A DNA stretch of 64,000 nucleotides from Thiogranum sp963752745 (GCA_963752745.1 CAVWAK010000006.1:62001-126000), one strand, 5' to 3'. Shown: positions 1 to 8,268, numbered from the stretch's first letter. Numbers and translations are program-made. The notes: a model not told the origin generated them from the letters alone.

Positions 1-38
1 TTGAGAAACACAAGGGCTAGCAGTAGGAAGCGTTTCAT
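1..38 (-). CDS. 5' end of a secreted or lipoprotein gene downstream of the SCO gene (partial)
   Basis: On the minus strand an ATG overlaps the stop codon of the SCO gene (ATGA, positions 38-35). The frame stays open to the window edge and reads MKRFLLLALVFL, the start of a Sec-type signal peptide. The ATGA overlap indicates translational coupling with the SCO gene. SCO genes are often followed by other copper-handling exported proteins, but only 12 residues are visible, so the product cannot be named. Confidence 0.55.
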   Translation of the reverse strand, partial: MKRFLLLALVFL

Positions 39-670
39 TGTGTTGCCTCGTAGTGATCCCTGATCATGACAAATTCACTGGCAATCAGTTTCGGGTCGTG
101 CGGCATGCCGAACAGCGCGTGGAATTTGCCATCGGGATCAAACAGAATGATCGCTGCGCTGTGGTCCACCAGGTAGTTGTCTTCACTGCCGCCCGCGGAT
201 TTCATGTAGAGTATGCCCAGCTGCCGGGTAAGCTTTTGCAGCTCTTCCTGGCTGCCGGTGGCGCCTGTAAAGTCCGGGTGGAAGTAGGGGACGAACTTTG
301 CCAGAAGTTCCGGCGTGTCGCGCTCCGGGTCAACACTGACGAACAGTCCGCGCGGGAGTGTTTTCAGCGAGGGATCCTCTTCCAGCAGACGCATCATCTG
401 GCCGAGCATGCTTAGCGAGGTCGGGCAAACGTCCGGGCACTGGGTATAACCAAAGAAAACGAAAGTCCACTGATTCTTCAGGTTTTCCAGAGTGAAGGTG
501 TCACCATTCTGGTCGACGAGGCTGAATTCGGCGATGGCTTTGGCCGACGGCAGCAGGGTGCCTTGTTGCAGCTGCGGCGGCTGCGGCGGTGAGCACGCCG
601 CCAACAGTGCAGCGACGAGTAACAGCGGTATAATCCGCGCCAGTGAAAATCTGTATTCGGGTGTGTGCAT
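35..670 (-). CDS. SCO1/SenC family copper chaperone lipoprotein
   Basis: A 211-residue SCO1/SenC/PrrC-type thioredoxin-fold protein. The family delivers copper to the CuA site of cytochrome c oxidase, or acts as a periplasmic thiol reductase. The N-terminus is a lipoprotein signal ending in the lipobox LAAC, so the protein is probably membrane-anchored in the periplasm. The copper ligands are visible: CPDVC (CxxxC), and a distal His in the stretch YLVDHSAAI. No Shine-Dalgarno sequence precedes the ATG; a GATAAT hexamer lies 8 nt upstream on the minus strand, so the transcript may be leaderless. It is divergent from prmB and overlaps the next gene by ATGA. Confidence 0.9.
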   Translation of the reverse strand: MHTPEYRFSLARIIPLLLVAALLAACSPPQPPQLQQGTLLPSAKAIAEFSLVDQNGDTFTLENLKNQWTFVFFGYTQCPDVCPTSLSMLGQMMRLLEEDPSLKTLPRGLFVSVDPERDTPELLAKFVPYFHPDFTGATGSQEELQKLTRQLGILYMKSAGGSEDNYLVDHSAAIILFDPDGKFHALFGMPHDPKLIASEFVMIRDHYEATQ

Positions 671-740
671 GGGCGCGCATTATCGCATTGATCGCCGGGA
701 GGCGGTAGGGCGTCAATTTGCCGCAACCCCACGGGACAAT

Positions 741-1673
741 ATGGAGATAACCTTGTCTGACACCAGTGAACTCAAAACCCTTCGCGATCTGATCCGCTGG
801 GGTGCCAGCCGGTTTAACGCAGAAAAATTGTGTTTCGGTCACGGTACCGACAACGCTTTCGACGAGGCCCGGTTGCTGGTTTGTCACGCATTGCATCTGC
901 CCTTTGTATTCCCCGAAGACTACCTGGCGGCACAGGTGACCAGCGCAGAGCACCAGGCGGTTGTCGAGCTATTGGAGGCGCGTATCAAGACCCGCAAGCC
1001 AGCGGCATACCTGACGCATGAAGCCTGGTTTGCGGGCCTGCCTTTCTATGTCGATGAACGCGTGCTGGTGCCGCGCTCGCCGATGGCTGAATGGATCGAA
1101 CGGGGCTTTGCCCCGTGGCTGGAAGCGGATGCGGTCGACCGGGTGCTGGACTTGTGTACCGGCAGTGGCTGTATCGCGATCGCCTGTGCGGCCCATTTCG
1201 ACAATGCTGAAGTGGACGCCGTGGAGTTGTCGCCCGAAGCCCTGGAGGTGGCGCGCCAGAATGTTGAACGGCATGATCTTGAAGACTGGGTGCACCTCTA
1301 CCAGTCGGATCTGTTCGATGCTTTGCCGCCGGAACAGTACCAGCTGATTATCAGTAACCCGCCCTACGTGTCGGAGGCGGAGCTGCAGGCGTTACCCGAC
1401 GAGTATGGCCACGAACCCGAGATAGGCTTGCTTGCCGATCAGGAAGGGCTGGCGATTGTGGTGCGGATTCTTGCGCAAGCCACGGACTACCTGACCGATG
1501 ACGGCATTCTGGTCGTCGAAGTCGGTAACAGCGAGGCATTGCTGGTCGAATGCTTCCCGGAAGTGCCTTTTCAGTGGCTGGAATTCGAGCGTGGCGGGCA
1601 AGGTGTGTTTTTGCTCGATGCGGAGCAACTGAAGGCGCACCGACAGGTATTTGAAGCGGTTTTGAATAAGTAA
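741..1673 (+). CDS. prmB: 50S ribosomal protein L3 N5-glutamine methyltransferase PrmB
   Basis: PrmB methylates a glutamine of ribosomal protein L3 using S-adenosylmethionine. The open frame runs upstream to 492, but the ATG at 741 gives 310 residues, the usual PrmB length, and starts with the family-like N-terminal helical domain. The SAM-binding motif LDLCTGSGCIAI and the substrate-glutamine motif NPPY (ISNPPYVS) are both present. PrmB is preferred over PrmC because of the N-terminal sequence, the length, and the position upstream of aroC. A small gene follows 21 nt later in the same direction. Confidence 0.9.
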   Translation: MEITLSDTSELKTLRDLIRWGASRFNAEKLCFGHGTDNAFDEARLLVCHALHLPFVFPEDYLAAQVTSAEHQAVVELLEARIKTRKPAAYLTHEAWFAGLPFYVDERVLVPRSPMAEWIERGFAPWLEADAVDRVLDLCTGSGCIAIACAAHFDNAEVDAVELSPEALEVARQNVERHDLEDWVHLYQSDLFDALPPEQYQLIISNPPYVSEAELQALPDEYGHEPEIGLLADQEGLAIVVRILAQATDYLTDDGILVVEVGNSEALLVECFPEVPFQWLEFERGGQGVFLLDAEQLKAHRQVFEAVLNK

Positions 1674-1694
1674 CAGAATTTGTGAGGAACTGAG

Positions 1695-2012
1695 ATGCTG
1701 GGAAGACCCAAAACTCCGGAAGCCTATGTTGACCTTGTCGACCAGGCACTGTTTGAAATCGAGGACCTGCGCATGGCGGCCGAGTACGATATGGATTCCA
1801 TGGGTGCAGCCACAGAATTTCTGACCGAGCTTGAACGCGACGTGCAGAAATTGAGAGACTCCATGGCCGATGGCAGTTATCGTTTCGGCAAGGAAAACCT
1901 GCCGTTCTTCAAGGTCGTCGAGCACCAGGATGAGCGGATTTTGCCTTTCCGGCAATTGCTGTTGAAAATCAATGAGACACATATCAAGGGCCTGGACGCG
2001 GGGGACGACTGA
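1695..2012 (+). CDS. conserved small hypothetical protein downstream of prmB
   Basis: A 105-residue acidic, mostly helical soluble protein with no signal peptide or membrane segment. It begins MLGRPKTPEAYVDLVDQA and has a GAGG-type ribosome site just before the ATG (TGAGGAACTGAG). It lies 21 nt after prmB and is probably co-transcribed. Small hypothetical genes occupy a similar position after prmB in other gammaproteobacteria. I do not recognise a domain and assign no function. Confidence 0.7.
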   Translation: MLGRPKTPEAYVDLVDQALFEIEDLRMAAEYDMDSMGAATEFLTELERDVQKLRDSMADGSYRFGKENLPFFKVVEHQDERILPFRQLLLKINETHIKGLDAGDD

Positions 2013-2021
2013 CAGAGCCCC

Positions 2022-2035
2022 TTGACGCAGGTCAA
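2022..2035 (+). promoter_or_regulatory. FNR/Anr-type box upstream of hemN
   Basis: The sequence TTGACGCAGGTCAA is an inverted repeat (TTGAC-N4-GTCAA) that matches the FNR/Anr consensus TTGAT-N4-ATCAA at 8 of 10 positions and is perfectly symmetrical. Its centre is 42-43 nt upstream of the chosen hemN start at 2071, so activation from the usual -41.5 position would start transcription almost at the ATG. A TATTAC -10-like hexamer sits at 2055-2060. Anaerobic control of hemN by FNR-type regulators is established in other Proteobacteria. Confidence 0.75.
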
Positions 2036-2070
2036 TGCGACTTGTCTTGCAGGGTATTACCGTTCGCGCG

Positions 2071-3471
2071 ATGACTACAAAAAAAGAGATACCGGTTAGC
2101 CGTATAGAGTTCGATGCTGAGCTGATTCAGCGCTATGCTGGCAGTGGGCCACGCTATACTTCCTACCCGACCGCTATGGAATTTACGCCGGCGGTGAACG
2201 AAAAAATCTATGCCGACTGGGTTCGCGAGAGTAACCGCATTGGTCGTTCTCTGTCCCTATATGTGCATGTGCCGTTTTGTGCGCATGTCTGCTACTACTG
2301 TGCCTGCAACAAGGTTGTGACGGCTAATCGCGACAAGGCGGATCCCTTCCTCGAAAATCTTTACCGCGAAATACGCTTGCAGGCCTCCATGGTCGATCCA
2401 TCCCGGCGTGTCGAACAGCTGCACTGGGGCGGCGGTACGCCGACCTTTCTGAATGACCAGCAGCTTTGCGATCTGATGCGCGTAATTGGCGAGAATTTCT
2501 ACCTGCATGAAGACGATCAGGGCGAGTACTCTATCGAAATCGATCCGCGTGAACTGCGCGAGGACACGCTGTCGGTATTGCGTGAAGTCGGTTTCAATCG
2601 TGTCAGCCTGGGGGTGCAGGATTTTAACCCGGATGTGCAGGCCGCCGTGCACCGCGTGCAGAGCAATGAGCAGACGCTTGGCGCACTGAACCAGGCGCGC
2701 AAGCTGGGCTTTCGATCTATTAATATCGATTTGATGTACGGGTTGCCTTTGCAGTCGGTGGCAAGTTTTTCCGCGACCCTCGACGCTGTTATCGACGCAC
2801 GTCCTGACAGGCTCTCGGTGTTCAACTATGCGCACCTGCCAGAGCGTTTCAAACCGCAGCGTCGTATCAACAGTGTCGATCTACCCAGCCCGGTGGATAA
2901 ACTTAAAATTCTATCGTTGACCATCGACAAACTGACGTCGGCGGGCTACGAGTACGTTGGTATGGACCATTTTGCGCTCGCGGACGATGAGCTGGTGTCT
3001 GCCCAGCGCACCGGCACTCTGCACCGCAATTTCCAGGGCTATTCGACGCACGCTGAATCAGACCTGATAGCCATGGGGCCCAGCGCTATCAGTGCTATGC
3101 CGGGCGGATACAGCCAGAATCACACCAATCTGGACGACTACTACCGGGATCTGCAGGAGTCCCGCTTGCCGGTGGCCCGCGGCGTTGCGGTGAATCAGGA
3201 TGACCGCTTGCGGGCGGATGTTATCCAGCAGCTGATCTGTAACAACCGGCTCGATACCCGGCGTCTGGAGCAGGATTTCGGTATCGACTTTGAGCAGTAT
3301 TTCGCTGCCGAGTTGGCGGCATTGTCCGGTATGCAGGCAGATGGCCTGGTCGACACCGACAGCGATTCTCTGACTATCTCTCCACGCGGTCGGCTTTTAG
3401 TCCGAAATATCTGCAAGGTTTTTGATGGCTACCGCCGGGACGAAGAGCAGAAATTTTCTAAGATGATTTAG
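2071..3471 (+). CDS. hemN: oxygen-independent coproporphyrinogen III oxidase HemN
   Basis: This radical-SAM enzyme decarboxylates coproporphyrinogen III to protoporphyrinogen IX without oxygen in haem synthesis. The cluster ligands are Cys70, Cys74 and Cys77 of CAHVCYYCAC (Cys79 is also conserved in HemN). The N-terminal motif GPRYTSYPTA is characteristic of true HemN. The start at 2071 (MTTKKEI) gives 466 residues, near the E. coli length; the longer start at 2035 overlaps the FNR box and is disfavoured. No ribosome binding site precedes 2071. A strong intrinsic terminator follows at 3501. Confidence 0.95.
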   Translation: MTTKKEIPVSRIEFDAELIQRYAGSGPRYTSYPTAMEFTPAVNEKIYADWVRESNRIGRSLSLYVHVPFCAHVCYYCACNKVVTANRDKADPFLENLYREIRLQASMVDPSRRVEQLHWGGGTPTFLNDQQLCDLMRVIGENFYLHEDDQGEYSIEIDPRELREDTLSVLREVGFNRVSLGVQDFNPDVQAAVHRVQSNEQTLGALNQARKLGFRSINIDLMYGLPLQSVASFSATLDAVIDARPDRLSVFNYAHLPERFKPQRRINSVDLPSPVDKLKILSLTIDKLTSAGYEYVGMDHFALADDELVSAQRTGTLHRNFQGYSTHAESDLIAMGPSAISAMPGGYSQNHTNLDDYYRDLQESRLPVARGVAVNQDDRLRADVIQQLICNNRLDTRRLEQDFGIDFEQYFAAELAALSGMQADGLVDTDSDSLTISPRGRLLVRNICKVFDGYRRDEEQKFSKMI

Positions 3472-3500
3472 TAAATAATTGTTAATTATAAAAATAAAGT

Positions 3501-3535
3501 AAAAAGCCCGGTGGTTCAGACCACCGGGCTTTTTT
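3501..3535. terminator. bidirectional intrinsic terminator after hemN
   Basis: A perfect 11-bp stem (AGCCCGGTGGT / ACCACCGGGCT) with a TCAG loop is flanked by an A-run on the left and a T-run on the right. It can stop hemN transcription and also transcription of the convergent small gene ending at 3572. Confidence 0.92.
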
Positions 3536-3571
3536 GTCCTTTTAACTCGCTGCCATCCGTGGTTCCGGGCA

Positions 3572-3760
3572 CTAGTCCTTATGCCGGTAGATCAGTCCAG
3601 GTTCAACCAGCACTTCGTTTTCACTCAGACGGTCGAGTGGAAACTCGTCGTCTTCGTACTGTGCGATGCGGTCGAAAACGTATGCTTCATCCTGGACTTC
3701 GATTAACTCGAAAATCGGTCTACCTAGATAGTTGCCAATGGCATGACCATGATGACTCAC
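3572..3760 (-). CDS. small conserved-looking hypothetical protein
   Basis: A 62-residue protein if it starts at the GTG at 3760, which has AAGGGG seven nucleotides upstream; a longer in-frame start at 3790 lacks such a site. The sequence (VSHHGHAIGNYLGRPIFELI...) is acidic, has three His near the N-terminus and no membrane segment. I do not recognise the family. It ends before the hemN terminator and is divergent from aroC. A palindrome at 3789-3807 lies in its leader. Confidence 0.6.
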   Translation of the reverse strand: MSHHGHAIGNYLGRPIFELIEVQDEAYVFDRIAQYEDDEFPLDRLSENEVLVEPGLIYRHKD

Positions 3761-3788
3761 AGGGTTCCCCTTACTTTGATTAATTAAC

Positions 3789-3807
3789 ATTGAGCTATAG
3801 GCTCAAT
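3789..3807. promoter_or_regulatory. perfect palindrome in the aroC / small-gene divergent region
   Basis: ATTGAGC-TATAG-GCTCAAT is a perfect 7-bp inverted repeat with a 5-nt spacer, between the divergent small gene (start 3760) and aroC (start 3884). It has operator-like geometry. No regulator can be named from the sequence. Confidence 0.4.
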
Positions 3808-3883
3808 ATGGATAACGGCGTCGGTGGGGGAGTCTTTAACCCTTTGCTTCGCCATCTGAAAAACTCCTGTACAATGGCTGCCC

Positions 3884-4987
3884 ATGTCAGGAAACAGCTT
3901 TGGAAAACTCTTTACAGTCACCGGGTTCGGTGAAAGTCATGGCCTTGCAATCGGTTGTATTGTCGATGGTTGTCCGCCCGGTATGGCGCTCAGCGAGGCC
4001 GATCTGCAGGGCGACCTGGATCGCCGCAAACCGGGCAAATCGCGCCATACCACTCAGCGGCGCGAAGCCGACGAGGTGCAGATTCTTTCCGGTGTCTTTG
4101 AAGGCAAGACTACCGGGGCACCCATCGGCCTGATCATCCACAACACCGACCAGCGCTCCAAGGATTATTCCAAAATCATGGACCGTTTCCGGCCCGGGCA
4201 TGCTGATTACACCTACCAGCAGAAATACGGTATCCGCGACTACCGCGGTGGCGGGCGCTCCTCGGCGCGTGAAACCGCCATGCGTGTGGCCGCCGGTGCG
4301 ATTGCCAAGAAGTATCTCCGTGAAACCCTGGGCGTGGAAATCCGTGCCTATCTTGCGCAACTGGGGCCGGTGGTACTGGAGCTCAAGGACTGGACCAGTG
4401 TGGAAGACAATCCGTTCTTTTGTCCGGACCCGGACAAGGTCAGCGAGCTGGAAGACTATATGGATGCCCTGCGTAAGGAGGGCGATTCTGTCGGCGCGCG
4501 TGTCAATGTTGTGGCAACCGGTGTACCGCCAGGCCTGGGTGAGCCGATCTATGATCGTCTGGATGCCGATATCGCCCACGCCATGATGAGCATCAATGCG
4601 GTAAAGGGCGTTGAGATCGGTGCCGGCTTCGCCAGTGTGGAACAGAAGGGTACCGAGCATCGTGACGAAATTACCCCGCAGGGTTTTCTCAGTAATGATG
4701 CCGGTGGTGTGCTGGGCGGGATTTCGTCGGGTCAGGATATCCTGGTGAGCATTGCCATGAAACCGACCTCCAGTATTCGTCTGCCGGGCCGTACGGTGGA
4801 CATCAATGGCGAAGCCGTTGAGGTGGTGACTACGGGTCGTCACGACCCTTGTGTCGGTATCCGGGCGACGCCTATTGCCGAGGCCATGTTGGCGCAAGTA
4901 CTCATGGACCACCTGTTACGTCAACGCGCACAGAATGCCGATGTGAAATCAATCACCCCGGTAATTCCTTCGAGTGCGGATGACTGA
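3884..4987 (+). CDS. aroC: chorismate synthase
   Basis: AroC converts 5-enolpyruvylshikimate-3-phosphate to chorismate with reduced FMN, the last shikimate-pathway step. The 367-residue protein carries the family signatures: GESHG near the N-terminus, the RPGHADYTY and RGGGRSSARET stretches, and a C-terminal GRHDPC block. There is no Shine-Dalgarno sequence; a TACAAT hexamer at 3870-3875 lies 8 nt before the ATG, which suggests a leaderless or nearly leaderless mRNA. An MFS transporter gene follows after 56 nt, an order known in pseudomonads. Confidence 0.97.
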   Translation: MSGNSFGKLFTVTGFGESHGLAIGCIVDGCPPGMALSEADLQGDLDRRKPGKSRHTTQRREADEVQILSGVFEGKTTGAPIGLIIHNTDQRSKDYSKIMDRFRPGHADYTYQQKYGIRDYRGGGRSSARETAMRVAAGAIAKKYLRETLGVEIRAYLAQLGPVVLELKDWTSVEDNPFFCPDPDKVSELEDYMDALRKEGDSVGARVNVVATGVPPGLGEPIYDRLDADIAHAMMSINAVKGVEIGAGFASVEQKGTEHRDEITPQGFLSNDAGGVLGGISSGQDILVSIAMKPTSSIRLPGRTVDINGEAVEVVTTGRHDPCVGIRATPIAEAMLAQVLMDHLLRQRAQNADVKSITPVIPSSADD

Positions 4988-5043
4988 TCTTTCCGGTTTG
5001 AGCGCGTACCTGCGCCGCCGGAAAACGGACTGACATCCTCGAC

Positions 5044-6183
5044 ATGCAACCCCTTTACTGGCGGCTGTCCGGTTTCTATTTCTTTTACTTCGCCTCACTC
5101 GGTGCGCTGATCCCCTACTGGGGGCTGTACCTCAAGACACTGGGTTTCGGTGCTGTAGAGATTGGTGAGCTGGTCGCCATCATCATGGCCACAAAGATCA
5201 TCGCTCCGAACGTCTGGGGCTGGATCGCCGATCATACCGGTCGGCGGATGCGGGTTGTACGTCTCGCCTGCCTGTTAGCCACGCTTGCATTCGCCGGTGT
5301 ATTTCTGTGGAAAGGTTACTGGTGGCTGGCACTGGTCATGTCAATATTCAGCTTCTTCTGGAATGCTGCACTGCCACAGTTCGAGGCTACGACGCTAACG
5401 CACCTTGGCAACGAAACACATCGCTACAGCAGCATCCGTTTGTGGGGTTCAATCGGTTTTATTGTCGCGGTAGCAGCGCTGGGCTTTATGTTCGACCGCC
5501 TGGGCAATCACTGGCTGCCTGTCGTGTTAGTGGTGCTGTTCGCGTTCATCTGGCTATCGAGTCTGCTGGTACCGGAAAATGCGGCTGTTCACCGGTCGCT
5601 GGAACACACGCCCATGCGCGAGGTGTTAAGTCGTCCGGTGGTGCTATCGCTACTCGCCGTCTGTTTCCTGATCCAGCTGAGCCATGGTCCGTACTACACT
5701 TTTTACAGTCTCTACATGGCGGAGCACGGTTACAGCGAAACTGCTATCGGGCAGCTGTGGGCGCTGGGCGTGGTTGCAGAGATTGTTGTGTTTCTGAGGA
5801 TGCACATCTGGTTACCGCATTACGGCGCGCGCAACCTGCTGTTGCTGGCCGCTATCCTGACAGCAGTACGCTGGTGCCTGCTAGCCTGGTTTCCTGACAA
5901 GCTGTGGTTAATGATTTTCAGTCAATCCATGCATGCGGCGAGTTTTGGTCTATATCACGCTGTCTCTATCCATCTGATCCACCGATTGTTTCACGGGCGC
6001 AATCAGGGCAGGGGGCAAGCGCTGTATAGCAGCCTGAGTTTCGGTGCCGGTGGCGCGTTGGGCAGTTTTGTTGCCGGCTATCTATGGGCAGGATTCGGGC
6101 CGGAACAAATGTATGTTGCAGCGGCGGCTGTCGCTGTGATCGCGGTGATTGTTGCCTGGCGTGGGGTCAAAGACGTTGCCTGA
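5044..6183 (+). CDS. MFS transporter, HcaT/MFS_1-like family
   Basis: A 379-residue integral membrane protein with about 12 hydrophobic segments and the start typical of the small MFS_1-like group related to 3-phenylpropionate transporters (MQPLYWRLSGFYFFYF...). The loop after TM2 reads GWIADHTGRRM, the canonical MFS A-motif. The substrate is unknown; homologues commonly lie after aroC without evidence of an aromatic substrate. It is co-directional with aroC and probably in the same operon. Confidence 0.85.
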   Translation: MQPLYWRLSGFYFFYFASLGALIPYWGLYLKTLGFGAVEIGELVAIIMATKIIAPNVWGWIADHTGRRMRVVRLACLLATLAFAGVFLWKGYWWLALVMSIFSFFWNAALPQFEATTLTHLGNETHRYSSIRLWGSIGFIVAVAALGFMFDRLGNHWLPVVLVVLFAFIWLSSLLVPENAAVHRSLEHTPMREVLSRPVVLSLLAVCFLIQLSHGPYYTFYSLYMAEHGYSETAIGQLWALGVVAEIVVFLRMHIWLPHYGARNLLLLAAILTAVRWCLLAWFPDKLWLMIFSQSMHAASFGLYHAVSIHLIHRLFHGRNQGRGQALYSSLSFGAGGALGSFVAGYLWAGFGPEQMYVAAAAVAVIAVIVAWRGVKDVA

Positions 6184-6310
6184 AGCAGGCGATATTCAGG
6201 TTGGAACTTGACACGGTTGCCGCGCAGGCTCGGCAACTCGCTGTTGGTAACTTGTTTCGCGGGCGAGTCCATTACTGCGGGGAGGGGCTCGTGTTCAGCC
6301 GCTGTGCCTT

Positions 6311-7669
6311 TTAGTCAAAGAAGCCGACGCGTTCCTCGTCTTCCTTGCGTTCCATGAACAATATGAGGAGGGCCCCTGCATTGTCGTTGTCGTCGTCATC
6401 CCAGGGAATGCCGGCCGCAAAGTCTTCAGCGTTGTTGCTATCCAGATTACCAAGCCCTGCCAGTGAGCTGCCAAACTGGTCGCCGTCGGTCAGGTCTGCG
6501 TCCAGTTTCCCGTCACTGTCGGAAATCTTTTTGGCTGAGTCGACCTTGCCAGTATTTTTCATAAACAGGACCCAGGTTGCGCCACGGTCAGTGCCGCCAT
6601 CACCGTCGCCTGGCGCACCAACGGCAAGATCGTTGACGCCGTTGTCATCCAGATCCCCGATGCTTGCCAGCGCGCCGCCAAACCTGTCATTGTCATCCAG
6701 GTCTTCTTCGAAGCCGCCGTCACCGGGAGCGATTTTCCGTTCATCACTGACCTTGCCATCGGCTCGCATGAACAGAACCCAGATAGCGCCTCGATCAACT
6801 CCACCACTGCTATGCCCGGTTGCGCCAACAACCAGGTCGCCGATACCGTCGCCATTGAGATCGCCAATGCCGGCTATGGATGCGCCGAACTGATCGTCGC
6901 TGCTAAGGTTGGCGTCCAGGTCGCCATCACTGTCGCTGATTCTTTGCGAGCGTCTTACAGTCCCGTCAGTATTCATGAACAGTATCCAGATGGCACCCTT
7001 GCGTGTGCCATCGTCGTTGGCCTGTGGTGCGCCGACGGCGAGGTCTGTTATGCCGTCGGCATCCAGGTCTCCGATAGCGGCAATTGCGCTGCCGAACAGA
7101 TCGTCGTTCCTCAGTTCATCACTGAAGTTGCCTTGCTGGTCGGAAATCTTCTGCCTCCCTTGAACTGTGCCGTCGGCATTGAGAAAAAGCACCCAGACGG
7201 CGCCACGGTCATCGCCGCCATCGTCATCGTAGGGTGCACCAACCGCAATATCTGCGAAGCCGTCACCATTCAGATCGCCAATGCCGGCAACCGACGCGCC
7301 GAAACGATCATCGTCGTCCAGACCGCCACCAAAAGTGCCGGCATTGCTGGATATTTTCTGGTTGATGTCGACACTGCCGTTGCTGTTCATAAACAGAACC
7401 CAGACCGCGCCCCGATTATCTCCGCCGTCATCGTCATAAGGCGCGCCTACAGCCAGATCGATCACGCCGTCGTTTTCAAGGTCGCCGATATTGGCAATCG
7501 CGGAACCGAAGCGATCGTTAGCGTCAAGGTCGCCGCTGAAACCACCTTCTTCTGCCGACACCTTCTGTGTAGAGCGAACCTCGGTGCTGACTACTGTTTC
7601 CGTGCATTGAGAGCCGCTAAGCAGTAAATAGAAGACGAGGGTCGATGCAATTGAGGCAAGTTTGTTCAT
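6311..7669 (-). CDS. secreted FG-GAP (integrin-alpha type) beta-propeller protein
   Basis: The protein starts at MNKLASIAS (ATG at 7669) with a hydrophobic signal peptide; an in-frame GTG at 7693 is possible. The mature part is six FG-GAP blades beginning DRFG/DQFG/DLFG, the first five exactly 69 residues apart. Each has the pattern xFGxxxAxIGDLxxDGxxDLAVGAP followed by RGAxWVLFM. The Dx(D/N)xDG loops are calcium-binding type. The sixth blade is cut short after 56 residues, and the N-terminal QKVSAEEGGF stretch resembles the missing last strand. No C-terminal anchor is seen. The likely role is extracellular or periplasmic binding; the ligand is unknown. Confidence 0.85.
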   Translation of the reverse strand: MNKLASIASTLVFYLLLSGSQCTETVVSTEVRSTQKVSAEEGGFSGDLDANDRFGSAIANIGDLENDGVIDLAVGAPYDDDGGDNRGAVWVLFMNSNGSVDINQKISSNAGTFGGGLDDDDRFGASVAGIGDLNGDGFADIAVGAPYDDDGGDDRGAVWVLFLNADGTVQGRQKISDQQGNFSDELRNDDLFGSAIAAIGDLDADGITDLAVGAPQANDDGTRKGAIWILFMNTDGTVRRSQRISDSDGDLDANLSSDDQFGASIAGIGDLNGDGIGDLVVGATGHSSGGVDRGAIWVLFMRADGKVSDERKIAPGDGGFEEDLDDNDRFGGALASIGDLDDNGVNDLAVGAPGDGDGGTDRGATWVLFMKNTGKVDSAKKISDSDGKLDADLTDGDQFGSSLAGLGNLDSNNAEDFAAGIPWDDDDNDNAGALLILFMERKEDEERVGFFD

Positions 7670-7813
7670 GCAGTTACCAGTGGTGATTGTCACGGGAGGC
7701 CTGTTTCTATAGCTTACTCTTATACCGGCTTACTTGGTAGTCATGACCCGTTTGCCGGTGGCAGTGTATAATCGGGGTTCGCAAGTGCGAAGAATTTCCG
7801 AAGAGTATATCCA

Positions 7814-8212
7814 TTGAGTAGTGCAGCCGATCACCCGGAGTGTCCTTTTTGCCGGGAACCCAAAATCGTTATCGAAAATGAACTGGCCTTTGTCCGCTTT
7901 GACGGGTATCCCGTCAATCCCGGGCACTGCCTGGTGATTCCTCACCGGCATGTGGCCGGCTATTTTGATGCCACGCCCGAGGAAAAGGCCGCAATCTGGG
8001 AGCTTGTTGACCAGATGAAAGTGCGGATTGACGAGGAATTCAAGCCTGATGGCTACAATGTCGGGGTGAATATCGGCCCGCTCGCCGGACAATCGGTGCC
8101 ACATATTCATGTCCATGTCATTCCGCGCTACAAGGGTGACATGGAGAACCCCAGGGGCGGTGTGCGGGGTGTGATTCCAGAGAAGCAGAAATACCAGAAA
8201 AAGGCCAAGTAG
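7814..8212 (+). CDS. HIT family nucleotide hydrolase/transferase
   Basis: A 132-residue histidine-triad protein. The active site HIHVHV lies near residue 97 in SVPHIHVHVIPRY, and an N-terminal CPFC pair is present as in many bacterial HIT proteins. The family hydrolyses dinucleoside polyphosphates or nucleoside phosphoramidates. The start is a TTG at 7814, with AAGAG nine nucleotides upstream. A TATAAT hexamer at 7767-7772 is a plausible -10 element. It is followed by a DUF454 gene. Confidence 0.88.
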   Translation: MSSAADHPECPFCREPKIVIENELAFVRFDGYPVNPGHCLVIPHRHVAGYFDATPEEKAAIWELVDQMKVRIDEEFKPDGYNVGVNIGPLAGQSVPHIHVHVIPRYKGDMENPRGGVRGVIPEKQKYQKKAK

Positions 8213-8268
8213 CCGGTCTTCTACACTGTGCTATGTTAGGGCATGTTGTCTAATATGTGTCGGCGGGT

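Noticed and set aside
492..740. 83-residue N-terminal extension of prmB
   Set aside because: It overlaps the divergent SCO gene, has no PrmB similarity, and the ATG at 741 gives the normal family length.
3887..4912. 341-residue open frame antisense to aroC
   Set aside because: It mirrors a strongly conserved aroC frame, has no ribosome site and no recognisable domain; a shadow of G+C-rich coding DNA.
6812..7627. 271-residue frame antisense to the FG-GAP gene with apparent internal repeats
   Set aside because: The periodicity is inherited from the FG-GAP repeats on the other strand; the protein has no start signal or known fold.
6311..7669. Regularly spaced DNA repeats that could suggest a CRISPR or tandem array
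   Set aside because: The period is 207 bp, in frame, and follows the 69-residue protein repeat; DNA copies are diverged.
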